A DNA stretch of 64,000 nt from Bacteroidota bacterium (GCA_016193485.1 JACPRZ010000021.1:1-64000); one strand, 5' to 3'. Shown: positions 51,367 to 60,908, counted from the first letter of the stretch. The notes: a model not told the origin generated them from the sequence alone. Numbers and translations: made by a program.

Positions 51367-52461
51367 ATGAAATTATTAATTTTATTTCCTTACCTGTTGC
51401 CGTTTCTTGCTTTTGGGTTATCTCACCGGTTTTCCGGTTTCGTTGGCGGTGATGACAAAGAAAAGAAATTCACATTAGTAATAGACCCCGGCCATGGCGG
51501 AAAAGATCCCGGGTGTATAGGGTTTACGGGTAAAACAACTGAGTCAGCCGCTGTTCTGGGCATTGCTCTTAAATTCGGCAAAATGGTCGAGGAAAGTTTT
51601 CCGGATGTCAATGTCATTTATACGCGGAAGACCGATACTTTCGTTGAAATTCACCAGCGGGCTGATATTGCAAACCGGAACAACGCTGACCTTTTCGTAT
51701 GTATTCACAGCAATTCCAATAAGGTAAAGAAAGTGAACGGATCTGAAACGTATGTTATGGGGCTTCATGTGACCGCCCAGAACCTGGAGGTTGCAAAACG
51801 TGAAAATGAGGTAGTGCTTTTTGAAGAGGATTACCGTAAAAAATATGATGGTTTTGATCCGAATTCACCGGAAGCCGATATTATTTTTTCCCTTTACCAG
51901 AATGCATTCCTGGAGCAGAGCATTGATTTCGCTTCCATGATCCAGAAACACATGAAGAAATATGCCGGCCGTCCTGACCGCGGTGTCCGGCAGGCAGGTT
52001 TTATCGTACTCTACAAAACCGCTATGCCCAGTGTTCTCATCGAAGCCGGATTTTTGACGAACCAGGATGAGGAAAAATACCTCATATCAGAGAAAGGACA
52101 GGAAGAAATTGCCAAATCGTTGCTCTTTTCATTTAAGGAATACCGCCTGAAAAGTAAAGGCGAAGTCCCTCAGATCAGGGATGAGAAAGGTATCTTTTTC
52201 AGGGTACAGGTCGCCACTTCTTCCAAATCCATTCCGCTTAACGCACCCCAGTTCAGCGGACTTGCGCATGTTGAAGAGTATTTGGATGAGGGATTATTCA
52301 AATACACGGCAGGAGGCCCGGTTCCCGATCTTCAGACAGCAACAAATTTTCAATCGGAATTGCGGGTAAAAGGTTTTCCCAGCGCTTTTATTGTGGCGTT
52401 TTCTGACGGGAAAAGAATATCAATGCTTGAGGCATTGAAGCGGAAAGAGCAATCAAAATAG
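51367..52461 (+). CDS. N-acetylmuramoyl-L-alanine amidase (amidase_3)
   Basis: 364 aa from the ATG at 51367. A hydrophobic signal (LILFPYLLPFLAFGL) is followed by an amidase_3 domain: VIDPGHGGKDPGC with the zinc His43, TTESAAVLGIALKF with the zinc Glu, ADLFVCIHSNS, and the catalytic Glu in VLIEAGFLTNQDEE. A SPOR-like C-terminal region (FFRVQVATSSKSIPLN, GFPSAFIVAFSDGKR) probably binds denuded glycan at the septum. It cleaves the stem peptide from MurNAc in the periplasm. It lies 42 nt upstream of the mlaD gene and is probably co-transcribed with it. Confidence 0.93.
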   Translation: MKLLILFPYLLPFLAFGLSHRFSGFVGGDDKEKKFTLVIDPGHGGKDPGCIGFTGKTTESAAVLGIALKFGKMVEESFPDVNVIYTRKTDTFVEIHQRADIANRNNADLFVCIHSNSNKVKKVNGSETYVMGLHVTAQNLEVAKRENEVVLFEEDYRKKYDGFDPNSPEADIIFSLYQNAFLEQSIDFASMIQKHMKKYAGRPDRGVRQAGFIVLYKTAMPSVLIEAGFLTNQDEEKYLISEKGQEEIAKSLLFSFKEYRLKSKGEVPQIRDEKGIFFRVQVATSSKSIPLNAPQFSGLAHVEEYLDEGLFKYTAGGPVPDLQTATNFQSELRVKGFPSAFIVAFSDGKRISMLEALKRKEQSK

Positions 52462-52503
52462 GCCGTTCTCCAAATTACTTATATTCGCATATTAGAACGG
52501 GTT

Positions 52504-53478
52504 ATGAAAATAAGTTTCTCCACCGAAGTAAAAGCAGCGCTCCTTATCACCATTACACTTGGTTTGTTTATCTGGGGTTTCAACCTGCTTAAAGGCACAC
52601 GGCTTTTTGTACATGAATATAACTATTTTGCTTTATATGACCGGGTGGAAGGACTTGTTGCAAGTAATCCTGTTCTGGTGAACGGGTACCACGTGGGGCA
52701 GGTCAGCCGGGTGCAATTTCATCCGGTTGATCAGAGAAAAATACTGGTCTATCTGACGCTGCACGAAGAAGTCAGGATTCCAAAAAATTCCATCGCTAAA
52801 ATTTACAGTTCAGACCTTCTCGGTTCAAAAGCCATTGAGATAATGATGAGCGATGACACGGCAGCCATTCATCCCGGTGACACCATCCTGGGTGAAACCG
52901 AAATGACATTGCAGGAAAAGGTTGACAACCAGGTAGCCCCGCTTAAGAAAAAAGCCGAAAACCTAATCCTCTCTATTGATTCGGTCATCTCGGTTGTACA
53001 GGCGGTTCTGAACACAGGCGCAAGGGAAAATCTTTCAAAAAGTTTCGAGAGCATAAAGCGGGCAATCGAAAAATTAGAAAGCACCAGTTTGAAACTTGAC
53101 GCATTGATGGATGAAGAAAGAAGCCGCCTTCATAATATCTTTTCAAATATTGAGTCAATTACATCAAACGTTAAAGATCACAATAAGGAAATATCTTCCG
53201 CCATCACAAATATCAGCCAGATTTCAGATACACTTGCCCGTTCCAACCTCGGCAGTACCCTTGATAAAACCGAAAAAGCGCTATCCGGTTTTTCATTGCT
53301 CCTTGAAAAAGTGAACAGGGGGGAAGGCACACTTGGAAATTTGCTTCATAACGACAGTTTGTACGGTAATCTTAACGAAGCGACTGAAAACATGAATAAA
53401 CTGGTTAAGGATCTGGAGGAAAACCCCGGACGATACGTTCATTTTTCCGTCTTCGGCAGAAAAGATAAAAAGAAATGA
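52504..53478 (+). CDS. MlaD family (MCE domain) lipid-transport protein
   Basis: 324 aa. One N-terminal TM helix (ALLITITLGLFIWGFNLL) anchors a MCE domain (LFVHEYNYFALYDRVEGLVA, NPVLVNGYHVGQVSRVQFHP, YSSDLLGSKAIEIMMS). The rest is a long helical, coiled-coil-like tail with heptad patterns (SLKLDALMDEERSRLHNIFS) and ends in FGRKDKKK. MlaD-type proteins form hexameric channels for phospholipid traffic between the membranes. The MlaE/MlaF partners are not in the window. It follows the amidase gene, a recurrent Bacteroidota pairing. Confidence 0.92.
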   Translation: MKISFSTEVKAALLITITLGLFIWGFNLLKGTRLFVHEYNYFALYDRVEGLVASNPVLVNGYHVGQVSRVQFHPVDQRKILVYLTLHEEVRIPKNSIAKIYSSDLLGSKAIEIMMSDDTAAIHPGDTILGETEMTLQEKVDNQVAPLKKKAENLILSIDSVISVVQAVLNTGARENLSKSFESIKRAIEKLESTSLKLDALMDEERSRLHNIFSNIESITSNVKDHNKEISSAITNISQISDTLARSNLGSTLDKTEKALSGFSLLLEKVNRGEGTLGNLLHNDSLYGNLNEATENMNKLVKDLEENPGRYVHFSVFGRKDKKK

Positions 53479-53488
53479 AACCCTTTAT

Positions 53489-53604
53489 GTTACTATTCAC
53501 CCTTTTAACTCATCCCCCTACCCCCTTCTCTTAAAAACAAGAGAAGGGGGAACTCACCCCTCTCCTATTTATAGGAGAGGGGCAGGGGTGAGGTGAATAG
53601 TAAC
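53489..53604. repeat. 116-bp nested palindrome with 13-nt terminal inverted repeats
   Basis: GTTACTATTCACC (53489-53501) and GGTGAATAGTAAC (53592-53604) are exact inverses. Inside are CCCCCTTCTCTT...AAGAGAAGGGGG-like arms (53521-53550) and CCCCTCTCCTATTTATAGGAGAGGGG (53557-53582). Related to the element at 24377-24440. Noncoding gap between the mlaD and Fe-S protein genes. Confidence 0.78.
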
Positions 53605-53645
53605 GAAGTTATTAATTTAACACAGTAGTAGTATAATCGGTGCTG

Positions 53646-55739
53646 ATGATCAGACAGGTCATTTTCTTCATCGTTTTTTTGACTGCTGCCGGTATTTTTA
53701 CCTGGACATCCTTCCGTATTTTTTCATATTTCCGTATCACTAAAGGAAGGTTTCCTTTCGACCGCATTCCGCAACGGATTATCGTGACATTGCTTGTTGC
53801 GCTGGGCCAGACAAAAATTTTCCGGAAGCCGTTAGCCGGACTGCTCCATGCATTGGTCTGGTGGGGATTCATTGTTATTACAATAGGTACAAGCGAAATG
53901 ATTCTTGACGGATTGACAGGTTACGATCGCTGTTATTCCGGAGCCGGATGGTTTTATGATATTCTTACCGCATCAGGTGATATTTTCGCCCCGGTGATCC
54001 TGCTTTGCTGCATTTTCTTTTTACTGCGCAGAATAGCATTGCATATCCGGAGATTTTATGGTGTTGAAATGAAGAAAAAATCAAAAATTGACGCTTTAAT
54101 TGCCTTGAGTTTAATTTCACTGCTGATGATTTCCCTCACCGGCATGAATACCGGTTACCTTTTGCTGAATGAAAATCATTATGATGGTTATTACCCTGTT
54201 AGCGTTGTCCTGAGCGGGTATTTATCGTCAATCAATCCAGGTTCCAGTACTCTTCTTTATGAAGCCGGTTGGTGGTCTCACATTGTCCTTGTTTTTCTCT
54301 TTCTGAACGTCCTTCCCTATTCAAAGCATTTCCACGTCATCATGTCGGTTCCCAATGTTTTCCTCAGTAAATTGGAGCCCATGATGAAGATGGAAAATAT
54401 GGATGAAATTACCAGCGAAATCAGGCAGATGCTTGCCCCGCCACAGGCGGGGCTTGCCCCTGAAAGCGAACCGCCAGCGGCTCCCTCTGCACAGCCATCT
54501 AGGTTTGGAATCAGGGATGCTGAAGATATTTCCTGGAAAAATCTTGCCGATTCACTCTCCTGTACCGAATGTGGCAGGTGCACAGATGTCTGCCCCGCCA
54601 GCACTACCGGTAAGTTATTATCACCGCGTAAAATAATGATGGATGCGCGGAAGAGGATGTATGAAAAAGGAATCCCATACTCAAAAGATAAGGAATTTAA
54701 TGATGGAAAATCCCTGGTGAACGATTATATTTCCCGTGAAGAATTATGGGCATGCACTACCTGCCATGCATGCGTGCAGGAATGCCCGGTTAATATTGAC
54801 CATGTTTCACTTATCTCCGGGTTGCGGAGATACCTCGTCATGGAAGAGGCAAATGTCCCTCCCGCCTGGACCATGATGTTTAACAATATTGAGAACAACG
54901 GGGCGCCATGGCAATATTCTCCCTCCGACCGCCTGAGATGGGCTGATATTCTTGATTTTAAAGTGCCCACCATGGCAGGAATGGCGTTGTCTGGCGAAAA
55001 ACCGGAATTCCTTTTCTGGGTCGGGTGTGCCGGTTCATTTGATGACCGTTCAAAAAAGGTAACTGCAGCATTGGCAAAAGTGTTGCATGCGGCTGGGATA
55101 AAATTTGCAGTGCTCGGTGAGGAAGAATCCTGCACCGGTGATCCTGCCCGCAGGTCAGGAAATGAATACCTGTTCCAGATGCAGGCAATAAAAAATATCC
55201 GGACTCTGAGTTCCTACGAAGTGAAAAAAATTGTCACCGCTTGTCCGCATTGCTATAATACCCTTAAAAATGAATACCCTGATCTTGGCGGCCATTACCG
55301 GGTGCAGCATCACTCTGAAGTGCTGACCCAATTATTTAATGAAGGACGTTTACGTATCGCAGAAAAGAATATATTTGACGGCAAAAGAATTACTTGGCAT
55401 GACCCCTGCTACCTCGGAAGGGGAGCCGGTATCTATGAAATACCGCGGCAAGTTATCCGGACATTGGGTAGTGATGTAATGGAAATGGAAAGGAACCGCT
55501 CAAAGGGTTTTTGCTGCGGTGCCGGTGGAGGACAAATGTTCAAGGAAGCCGAGAAAGGAAATAAAGAGGTAAATGTTGAGCGTACGGAAGAAGCATTAGC
55601 CGTCAAACCGGATGTCATTACGGTCGGATGTCCCTATTGTATGACAATGATGAGTGACGGGTTAAAACATTTTAACAGGGAAGAAAATGTCAGGGTATTT
55701 GATATTGCCGAAATGGCTGCCGCCAGGATTACCCCGTGA
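53646..55739 (+). CDS. membrane-anchored Fe-S oxidoreductase (HdrD/GlpC-like fusion)
   Basis: 697 aa from the ATG at 53646. Residues 1-260 form about six TM helices like a NarI/DsrM cytochrome b module (LHALVWWGFIVITIGTSEMI, EAGWWSHIVLVFLFLNVLPY). Two 4Fe-4S sites follow: C306-TECGRCTDVCP and C370-TTCHACVQECP. Two CCG domains complete it, with FWVGCAGSFDDRSKK, ESCTGDPARRSG, and DPCYLGRGAGIY with GFCCGAGGGQMF. It probably moves electrons between quinone and a soluble partner. In related genomes the two halves can be separate genes. The linker at 262-285 is built on a GC palindrome (54435-54453). Confidence 0.87.
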   Translation: MIRQVIFFIVFLTAAGIFTWTSFRIFSYFRITKGRFPFDRIPQRIIVTLLVALGQTKIFRKPLAGLLHALVWWGFIVITIGTSEMILDGLTGYDRCYSGAGWFYDILTASGDIFAPVILLCCIFFLLRRIALHIRRFYGVEMKKKSKIDALIALSLISLLMISLTGMNTGYLLLNENHYDGYYPVSVVLSGYLSSINPGSSTLLYEAGWWSHIVLVFLFLNVLPYSKHFHVIMSVPNVFLSKLEPMMKMENMDEITSEIRQMLAPPQAGLAPESEPPAAPSAQPSRFGIRDAEDISWKNLADSLSCTECGRCTDVCPASTTGKLLSPRKIMMDARKRMYEKGIPYSKDKEFNDGKSLVNDYISREELWACTTCHACVQECPVNIDHVSLISGLRRYLVMEEANVPPAWTMMFNNIENNGAPWQYSPSDRLRWADILDFKVPTMAGMALSGEKPEFLFWVGCAGSFDDRSKKVTAALAKVLHAAGIKFAVLGEEESCTGDPARRSGNEYLFQMQAIKNIRTLSSYEVKKIVTACPHCYNTLKNEYPDLGGHYRVQHHSEVLTQLFNEGRLRIAEKNIFDGKRITWHDPCYLGRGAGIYEIPRQVIRTLGSDVMEMERNRSKGFCCGAGGGQMFKEAEKGNKEVNVERTEEALAVKPDVITVGCPYCMTMMSDGLKHFNREENVRVFDIAEMAAARITP
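54435..54453. repeat. GCCCCGCC/GGCGGGGC palindrome in the Fe-S protein linker
   Basis: GCCCCGCC-ACA-GGCGGGGC is a perfect 8-bp-arm palindrome within the coding sequence; it encodes APPQAG within a Pro/Ala-rich linker (LAPESEPPAAPSAQPSR). Similar stems occur noncoding at 39607-39619 and 39664-39680. Confidence 0.65.
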
Positions 55740-55836
55740 AATAAAATCGAAGATTTTTATTTGCTTCGCAAATTATTTCACAGGGTTACATGATTCCGCA
55801 ATTTTTGTTTTTTAATTTTTTATTATCAATTGTATT

Positions 55837-56220
55837 ATGGACAAACTGATTATACCTGAAACGCCAAGAACCCCGATGGTCAATTTTGATCCGGATGCGG
55901 GGATTTTTGAAATCAGGGGAAGATCAATTCCCGAAAATCCTGAAAAATTCTATACGCCACTTGTGGAATGGCTTGACCGGTACACGGTAAAACAGGATTG
56001 CCCAGTTACGGTTAAAGTCCTGCTTTATTATTACAATACCGCATCATCAAAAAGGGTAGTGGAATTGTTCAGGAAACTTGATGAGGTACATAAAAAAGGA
56101 ACTATCATGAAGATAATATGGGAATATGAAAGAGGGGATGACGATGCACGATGGGATGGGGAAACAATGGCAAAAATAATATCCGTACCTTTTGAGTTCG
56201 TGGAGATTGAAGAATATTAA
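55837..56220 (+). CDS. SiaC family regulatory phosphoprotein (DUF1987)
   Basis: 127 aa. It has the DUF1987 pattern: IPETPRTPMVNFDPDAGIFE with IRGRSIPENPEKFYTPLVEW, a central KVLLYYYNTASSKRVVELFR, and the C-terminal IIWEYERGDDDARWDGE. In Pseudomonas, SiaC is controlled by phosphorylation through SiaA/SiaB and acts on a diguanylate cyclase. Here no siaA, siaB or cyclase lies beside it. The function in Bacteroidota is less well known. It sits between the Fe-S protein and ftsY region genes, all on the plus strand. Confidence 0.88.
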   Translation: MDKLIIPETPRTPMVNFDPDAGIFEIRGRSIPENPEKFYTPLVEWLDRYTVKQDCPVTVKVLLYYYNTASSKRVVELFRKLDEVHKKGTIMKIIWEYERGDDDARWDGETMAKIISVPFEFVEIEEY

Positions 56221-56227
56221 ACAATCA

Positions 56228-56731
56228 ATGACGATGCATTTTTCTGACTTAGGTGACCTGGCAAGAACCTGGATATTCCTGGCCAGCCGTGAATTAACGG
56301 ATAAGGAAATCGTTGCCGTTAAAGAAAGGGGCAATCACTTCGTACATACCTGGCAATCACACGGAAAAAACGTTACCGGTGCTTTTGACATATTTTACAA
56401 TCGTTTTCTGGTATTCTTTGCCGATTTACAGATATCGGAGGTAACTGCCTGTGCCGTAGACAAGTCGTTTGATTTTATTAAATCCGTTGAAAATGAATTT
56501 AAAATTACCCTGCTGAACAGGAACCTGGTGGCATACCGCGATGCCGGAGAAATTAAAATCACCGAAATTAACCGCCTTCGTTCCGCTCTGCACCCGGATG
56601 ATTTTCATTCGATCCAGTTTTTTAATACGTATATCACCACAAAGGGAGAACTGCTGAGAAATTTTGAAATACCCGTCAGGGGTAGTTGGCTTGAGCAATT
56701 ACTGAACCTGCCTGTGCATGAACCTGTTTGA
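56228..56731 (+). CDS. conserved Bacteroidota protein often mislabelled ABC transporter ATPase
   Basis: 167 aa from the ATG at 56228 (ATG at 56234 also possible). The pattern DLARTWIFLASRELTDKEI, FVHTWQSHGKNVTGAFDIFY, CAVDKSFDFIKSVENEF, and the ending RGSWLEQLLNL matches a small protein that occurs widely in Bacteroidota. It is often annotated as an ABC transporter ATPase, but I see no Walker or signature motif, so that name is not supported. Function unknown. It starts 7 nt after the SiaC-like stop and overlaps ftsY by 14 nt, so it is co-transcribed. Confidence 0.82.
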   Translation: MTMHFSDLGDLARTWIFLASRELTDKEIVAVKERGNHFVHTWQSHGKNVTGAFDIFYNRFLVFFADLQISEVTACAVDKSFDFIKSVENEFKITLLNRNLVAYRDAGEIKITEINRLRSALHPDDFHSIQFFNTYITTKGELLRNFEIPVRGSWLEQLLNLPVHEPV

Positions 56732-57632
56732 AAAAATTCTTTCAAAGACCAGGGAAAATTTTATCGGAAAGGTGACACGGCTGGTAGCGGGAAAATCCAC
56801 TATCAGCGATGACCTTCTTGATGAACTTGAATCGGTCCTGATCGGTGCGGATGTGGGAATTCCCACTACGTTAAAAGTTATCCGGAACATCAGGACAAGG
56901 GTTAAAAAAGAACCTTACCTGAGTACAGGTGATCTGAACCGGATGCTGCGGGAGGAGATTGAGTCGCTTTTTCCCCCCCGTGAAAATCCGGAAATACCAT
57001 CAATAATACCATCCGTCTCCCCTTTCGTTATTATGGTCGTAGGCGTCAATGGAACCGGTAAAACAACCACGATCGGAAAACTTGGAAAAATGTATAAAAA
57101 TACAGGCAAATCCGTTCTTTTCGGTGCAGCCGATACATTCCGCGCTGCCGCTTCGGAACAGTTGAAAATATGGGGAGAGAGGGCGGATATACCTGTAATT
57201 GCAACAAAAATGGGATCTGATCCCGGAGCGGTCGCTTTTGATACCGTTGAATCGGCCGTAGCAAAAAACTATGATATCGCCATCATTGATACAGCCGGCC
57301 GGCTGCACAACAAAACCCAACTGATGAACGAACTCTCAAAAATAAAAAAGGTTATTCAAAAGGTTATCCCGGCAGCCCCGCATGATACCATGCTGGTTCT
57401 TGACGGTTCTACCGGGCAGAACGCATTTGAACAGGCAAAACAATTTACGGAAGCGGTTAACATCACTTCCATTACCATTACCAAACTTGACGGTACCGCC
57501 AAAGGGGGGGTGATAATTGGAATTTCGGACCAGTTTAAAATTCCCGTAAAATACATGGGTACCGGTGAAGGACTGGCCGATCTTTACAGGTTCAATAGAA
57601 AGGAGTACGTTGCATCCCTTTTCGGTGCTTAA
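56718..57632 (+). CDS. ftsY: signal recognition particle receptor FtsY
   Basis: 304 aa, the short form without the acidic A domain of E. coli. The NG domain has N-terminal helices (DLLDELESVLIGADVGIPTT) and all GTPase motifs: G1 GVNGTGKTTTIGKLG, DTFRAAASEQL, G3 DTAGRLHN and G4 TKLDGTAKGG. It is the inner-membrane receptor that docks SRP-ribosome complexes. C7 and G7 tracts (56973-56979 and 57504-57510) lie in the coding sequence. It is followed at 8 nt by rimO, a recurring order in Bacteroidota. Confidence 0.96.
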   Translation: MNLFEKILSKTRENFIGKVTRLVAGKSTISDDLLDELESVLIGADVGIPTTLKVIRNIRTRVKKEPYLSTGDLNRMLREEIESLFPPRENPEIPSIIPSVSPFVIMVVGVNGTGKTTTIGKLGKMYKNTGKSVLFGAADTFRAAASEQLKIWGERADIPVIATKMGSDPGAVAFDTVESAVAKNYDIAIIDTAGRLHNKTQLMNELSKIKKVIQKVIPAAPHDTMLVLDGSTGQNAFEQAKQFTEAVNITSITITKLDGTAKGGVIIGISDQFKIPVKYMGTGEGLADLYRFNRKEYVASLFGA

Positions 57633-57640
57633 ACTGATTC

Positions 57641-58957
57641 ATGAAAGTAAATATCATCACTCTCGGATGTTCAAAAAATACGGTTGATTCGGAAAGGATT
57701 CTAACCCAACTTGCTGCTTCAGGTATCAAAGCCGAATATGATTCTTCTGCTAACGGATTTGATGCCGTACTGATAAACACTTGTGGCTTTATTGAGGAAG
57801 CAAAACAGGAATCGGTTGAAACCATTCTCGGATGGACCCGGGCAAAAGCGGAAAAAAAAATCGGGAAAGTGATTGTCACCGGTTGCCTCTCCGAACGGTA
57901 CCGGAAGGATCTTATTAATGAAATTCCTGAAGTTGACGCTTACTTTGGCACCCATGACCTTCCCGATCTTCTTTCTTATCTCGGGGTAAAATACAGGCAT
58001 GACCTTCCGGATGAACGGATAATCTCAACACCGGCACATTATGCCTATCTGAAAATCTCGGAAGGTTGCAACAGGGGGTGTTCATTTTGCGCCATACCTC
58101 TTATGAGAGGCCCGATGAAGTCAATACCCATTGATGCCCTGGTGAAAGAGACAAAAACTCTTGCCCGGAAGGGAACAAGGGAATTGATCCTGATCGCCCA
58201 GGATTTGTCTGCATACGGCACCGATATTTACGGCAGACAGAAACTTAGTGATCTCCTCCTTAATCTCTCCGGTATTGAAGGGATTGAATGGATTCGTCTT
58301 CACTATGCATATCCTGCACGTTTTCCGCTTTCAGCCCTCGATGTATTTTACCGGGAACCTAAACTGTGCCGCTACCTGGATATGCCATTACAACATATTA
58401 ACGACCGGTTACTTTCGGCCATGCACAGGGGAATCAATAAAAAAAGGACAACTGAACTGATCTGCAGGATCCGTGAAAAAGTCCCTGGAATTTACATCCG
58501 CACCTCATTCATGGTTGGTTTTCCCGGTGAAACGGAACGGGAGTTTGAAGAATTGCTCGAATTTGCTGAAAAAATGAAATTTGAAAGGATGGGAGTTTTT
58601 ACCTACTCGCATGAAGAGAACACATCGGCTCATTCCTTACCTGATGATTTGTCCCGGGAGGAAAAAAAGAAGAGGGCTGATGCTCTCTCTGCTGTGCACT
58701 GCAGCCATTCCGGTGAGATCAACAGGACGATGATCGGGAAGTCATTGCGCGTCCTGGTGGACAGGAAAGAAGGGGATTTCTATAGCGGGAGAACCCAGTA
58801 TGATTCACCTGAGGTGGATAATGAAGTGATTGTTCCCGCAGAACGGCAATACCTCAGGGTGGGTGATTTCAGCGATATTGTGATAACTTCTGCAAGCGAC
58901 TTTGAACTTACCGGTGTGATGAAGGAAGTTATTCAAAAAAAACAACCGCTTTGTTGA
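57641..58957 (+). CDS. rimO: ribosomal protein S12 methylthiotransferase RimO
   Basis: 438 aa. The N-terminal UPF0004 domain has three Cys for one cluster (TLGCSKNTVDSE, INTCGFIEEAK, VTGCLSER); the radical SAM domain has C-NRG-C-SF-C in EGCNRGCSFCAIPLMRG, and a TRAM domain closes the protein (LRVLVDRKEGDFYSGRTQYD). RimO adds methylthio to an Asp of ribosomal protein S12. The YFGTHDLPDLL stretch separates it from MiaB. It converges with the DUF3857 gene, with 29 bp of overlap at the 3' ends. Confidence 0.95.
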   Translation: MKVNIITLGCSKNTVDSERILTQLAASGIKAEYDSSANGFDAVLINTCGFIEEAKQESVETILGWTRAKAEKKIGKVIVTGCLSERYRKDLINEIPEVDAYFGTHDLPDLLSYLGVKYRHDLPDERIISTPAHYAYLKISEGCNRGCSFCAIPLMRGPMKSIPIDALVKETKTLARKGTRELILIAQDLSAYGTDIYGRQKLSDLLLNLSGIEGIEWIRLHYAYPARFPLSALDVFYREPKLCRYLDMPLQHINDRLLSAMHRGINKKRTTELICRIREKVPGIYIRTSFMVGFPGETEREFEELLEFAEKMKFERMGVFTYSHEENTSAHSLPDDLSREEKKKRADALSAVHCSHSGEINRTMIGKSLRVLVDRKEGDFYSGRTQYDSPEVDNEVIVPAERQYLRVGDFSDIVITSASDFELTGVMKEVIQKKQPLC

Positions 58958-60908
58958 AGTCCGCTGCGGCATTGATAACTTTTCGGAAATGCTCAAACTG
59001 GCTGACGGGATATATGATTTTTTTATAGTATTCGTCAATGATTACTTTTATATGCGATCCGTTGCGGCTGACGGATGAAGTAAAAGCCATTACCCGGTCA
59101 CCGTTTTCTTCATAATAAACATCCATCATCAGGTTTTCAAGGTGGGTGACATTCATTCCATCCGGAACGGTAAATTCAATTTCCCGGTGGTAAGACCGCT
59201 TGAAATCATTTTCCACATCCAGTTTTCTCTTTTCTTCCTGGTACAGTTCGGACTGGGGACCAATGAGTTCACCGATTTTAAAAATATATTTATTGCCTGC
59301 TTTTGCAATAAATGCACCGCTCGAAAATTTTGCCTGTAGTTCCAATGGTTTCACGCACTGGATGTCCGATTCGGTATTGATAACGGATACTTCCGAAATC
59401 CGGATATCCTCATTTATGAATTTTACTAGTTCTTCCCTTAATTTTTTCCGGTCATCTTCTTTAAGAAAGCCGTATATCGACTGGTATGATTGTGCATAAT
59501 GACAATTTATTTCCCTTTTCAAACTGAACTGGGGGTTAGCCATGTCGTCATTAAAATGAACCGTCACATACATATTATCATACGACCGGTCGAACGGAAG
59601 AGGTTCTATAAAGGATATCACCGACACACCGGTACGGAATGATCCCGCTGTAACAGGTTTGATGAAAAGGCCGTAATTACCTGTCCAGGAGTATGGTATT
59701 ATTCCAAGTCGGTAGTGGTTAAGCGCTGGAGCGGTAAACAGGTCATGTTGCGGGAAATAAAGAAGGTAGTTTTCCAGGAAGCCGTATGAATCAAACTCCG
59801 GATCTAACCGGGAATCAAACCGGTTGCTGGTTATTACTACCTGGTGGGGTATTTTCAGATACTCCAGAACGGCAGTAAATAATCTGGTCATGCCTGTTTC
59901 ATTGGCAAGGCGGGTTTCCAGTATATCCTGAAGGGAAGAATAAGATAATCCGCCTTTCTCGAATACGATAAAATTGGTTTTCAGCCAGGATTCAGCAGTG
60001 CGTATCTTCACGGTTTCTTCCGTGTTATTTTCAATATTCATCGCCTTGACCAGTTTTGCAATCTTTTTTTCAACATCCTTACCCAGTGGTTTATATATTG
60101 TATTGTAAAAATCCTGCGCAGCGCTGCCGTAGGTAAAAATATCCTTTTTACCGGTGGACCTGTTTTCATTCAATTTGAAAATAACATGCACCAGGTTCGG
60201 GTAATAATTGGACATCCGCTCTCTTTTGATTGCCGGGGTACCGAAAATTTTTGTTCCGAGTTTTAACCGGTCTTTGATGGTCGTATCAGGAATCATTTCG
60301 GGAAATCCGTTATACCCTTTGGCTGCAAAAATCAGGTTAGGGGGGGAGATGAGTTCAAAGGATGCATTTTTTCTCGGAACATCCGATTGGAAAATAATGG
60401 TCTGCCCGCTGAGTAGCGGTTCCTTCTTCTTTATGTATAAATACTCAATGAAACTTCCGGGTACGAGTCCCTCGAATGCAAAATACCGGTAACTTTCTTT
60501 TTTCTCCTCATCAGTAGTTTCTTTGATGTCCGTGCTGTCGAGGACAATTGTCTTTCCGCCAGGATTTATGACACGGGCTTTGATCTTCTCAAAGCCGATA
60601 ACATTATTGATGGGAATATAAAACCTGTTGTTTTCTTCAATTGCCTGGCTGGAGTTAACGTAGGTGATTTTATGAACGAGATGGTATTCTTCCAGTTCAT
60701 TGCTGACCGAATAAAAATACTCGACAGTTCTTTTATCTTTAATAATGATTTGTAATTCCTTCCTGTCCTCGTCACTGAGTTTTATTGCTGGCTGGGTATC
60801 CCAGTCATACGAACTGCACAGGGGTTTCAGGTTATCACCGTACCCGGTGATACCGGACATGACCGTGACCACAATCGAAGTCAACGCAAAGAATGAAGTG
60901 TTTTTCAT
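58929..60908 (-). CDS. DUF3857 protein with degenerate transglutaminase domain
   Basis: 659 aa, signal peptide (FFALTSIVVTVMSGITGYG). DUF3857 beta-rich N-terminal domain (EYHLVHKITYVNSSQAIEEN, GFEKIKARVINPGGKTIVLD), then a transglutaminase-like region, then a C-terminal beta domain. Aligned by eye to the next gene, all three catalytic residues are lost: Cys becomes Glu (LANETGM against YGDCKDM), His becomes Tyr (ENYLLY against NHMIVT), Asp becomes Ala (TAPAL against LDPTS). It is probably a binding or scaffold protein. Its start overlaps the stop of the upstream DUF3857 gene by 4 nt. Confidence 0.82.
   Translation of the reverse strand: MKNTSFFALTSIVVTVMSGITGYGDNLKPLCSSYDWDTQPAIKLSDEDRKELQIIIKDKRTVEYFYSVSNELEEYHLVHKITYVNSSQAIEENNRFYIPINNVIGFEKIKARVINPGGKTIVLDSTDIKETTDEEKKESYRYFAFEGLVPGSFIEYLYIKKKEPLLSGQTIIFQSDVPRKNASFELISPPNLIFAAKGYNGFPEMIPDTTIKDRLKLGTKIFGTPAIKRERMSNYYPNLVHVIFKLNENRSTGKKDIFTYGSAAQDFYNTIYKPLGKDVEKKIAKLVKAMNIENNTEETVKIRTAESWLKTNFIVFEKGGLSYSSLQDILETRLANETGMTRLFTAVLEYLKIPHQVVITSNRFDSRLDPEFDSYGFLENYLLYFPQHDLFTAPALNHYRLGIIPYSWTGNYGLFIKPVTAGSFRTGVSVISFIEPLPFDRSYDNMYVTVHFNDDMANPQFSLKREINCHYAQSYQSIYGFLKEDDRKKLREELVKFINEDIRISEVSVINTESDIQCVKPLELQAKFSSGAFIAKAGNKYIFKIGELIGPQSELYQEEKRKLDVENDFKRSYHREIEFTVPDGMNVTHLENLMMDVYYEENGDRVMAFTSSVSRNGSHIKVIIDEYYKKIIYPVSQFEHFRKVINAAADFNKAVVFFE

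Noticed and set aside
56228-56731. ABC transporter ATPase
   Set aside because: No Walker A, Walker B or signature motif is present in the protein.
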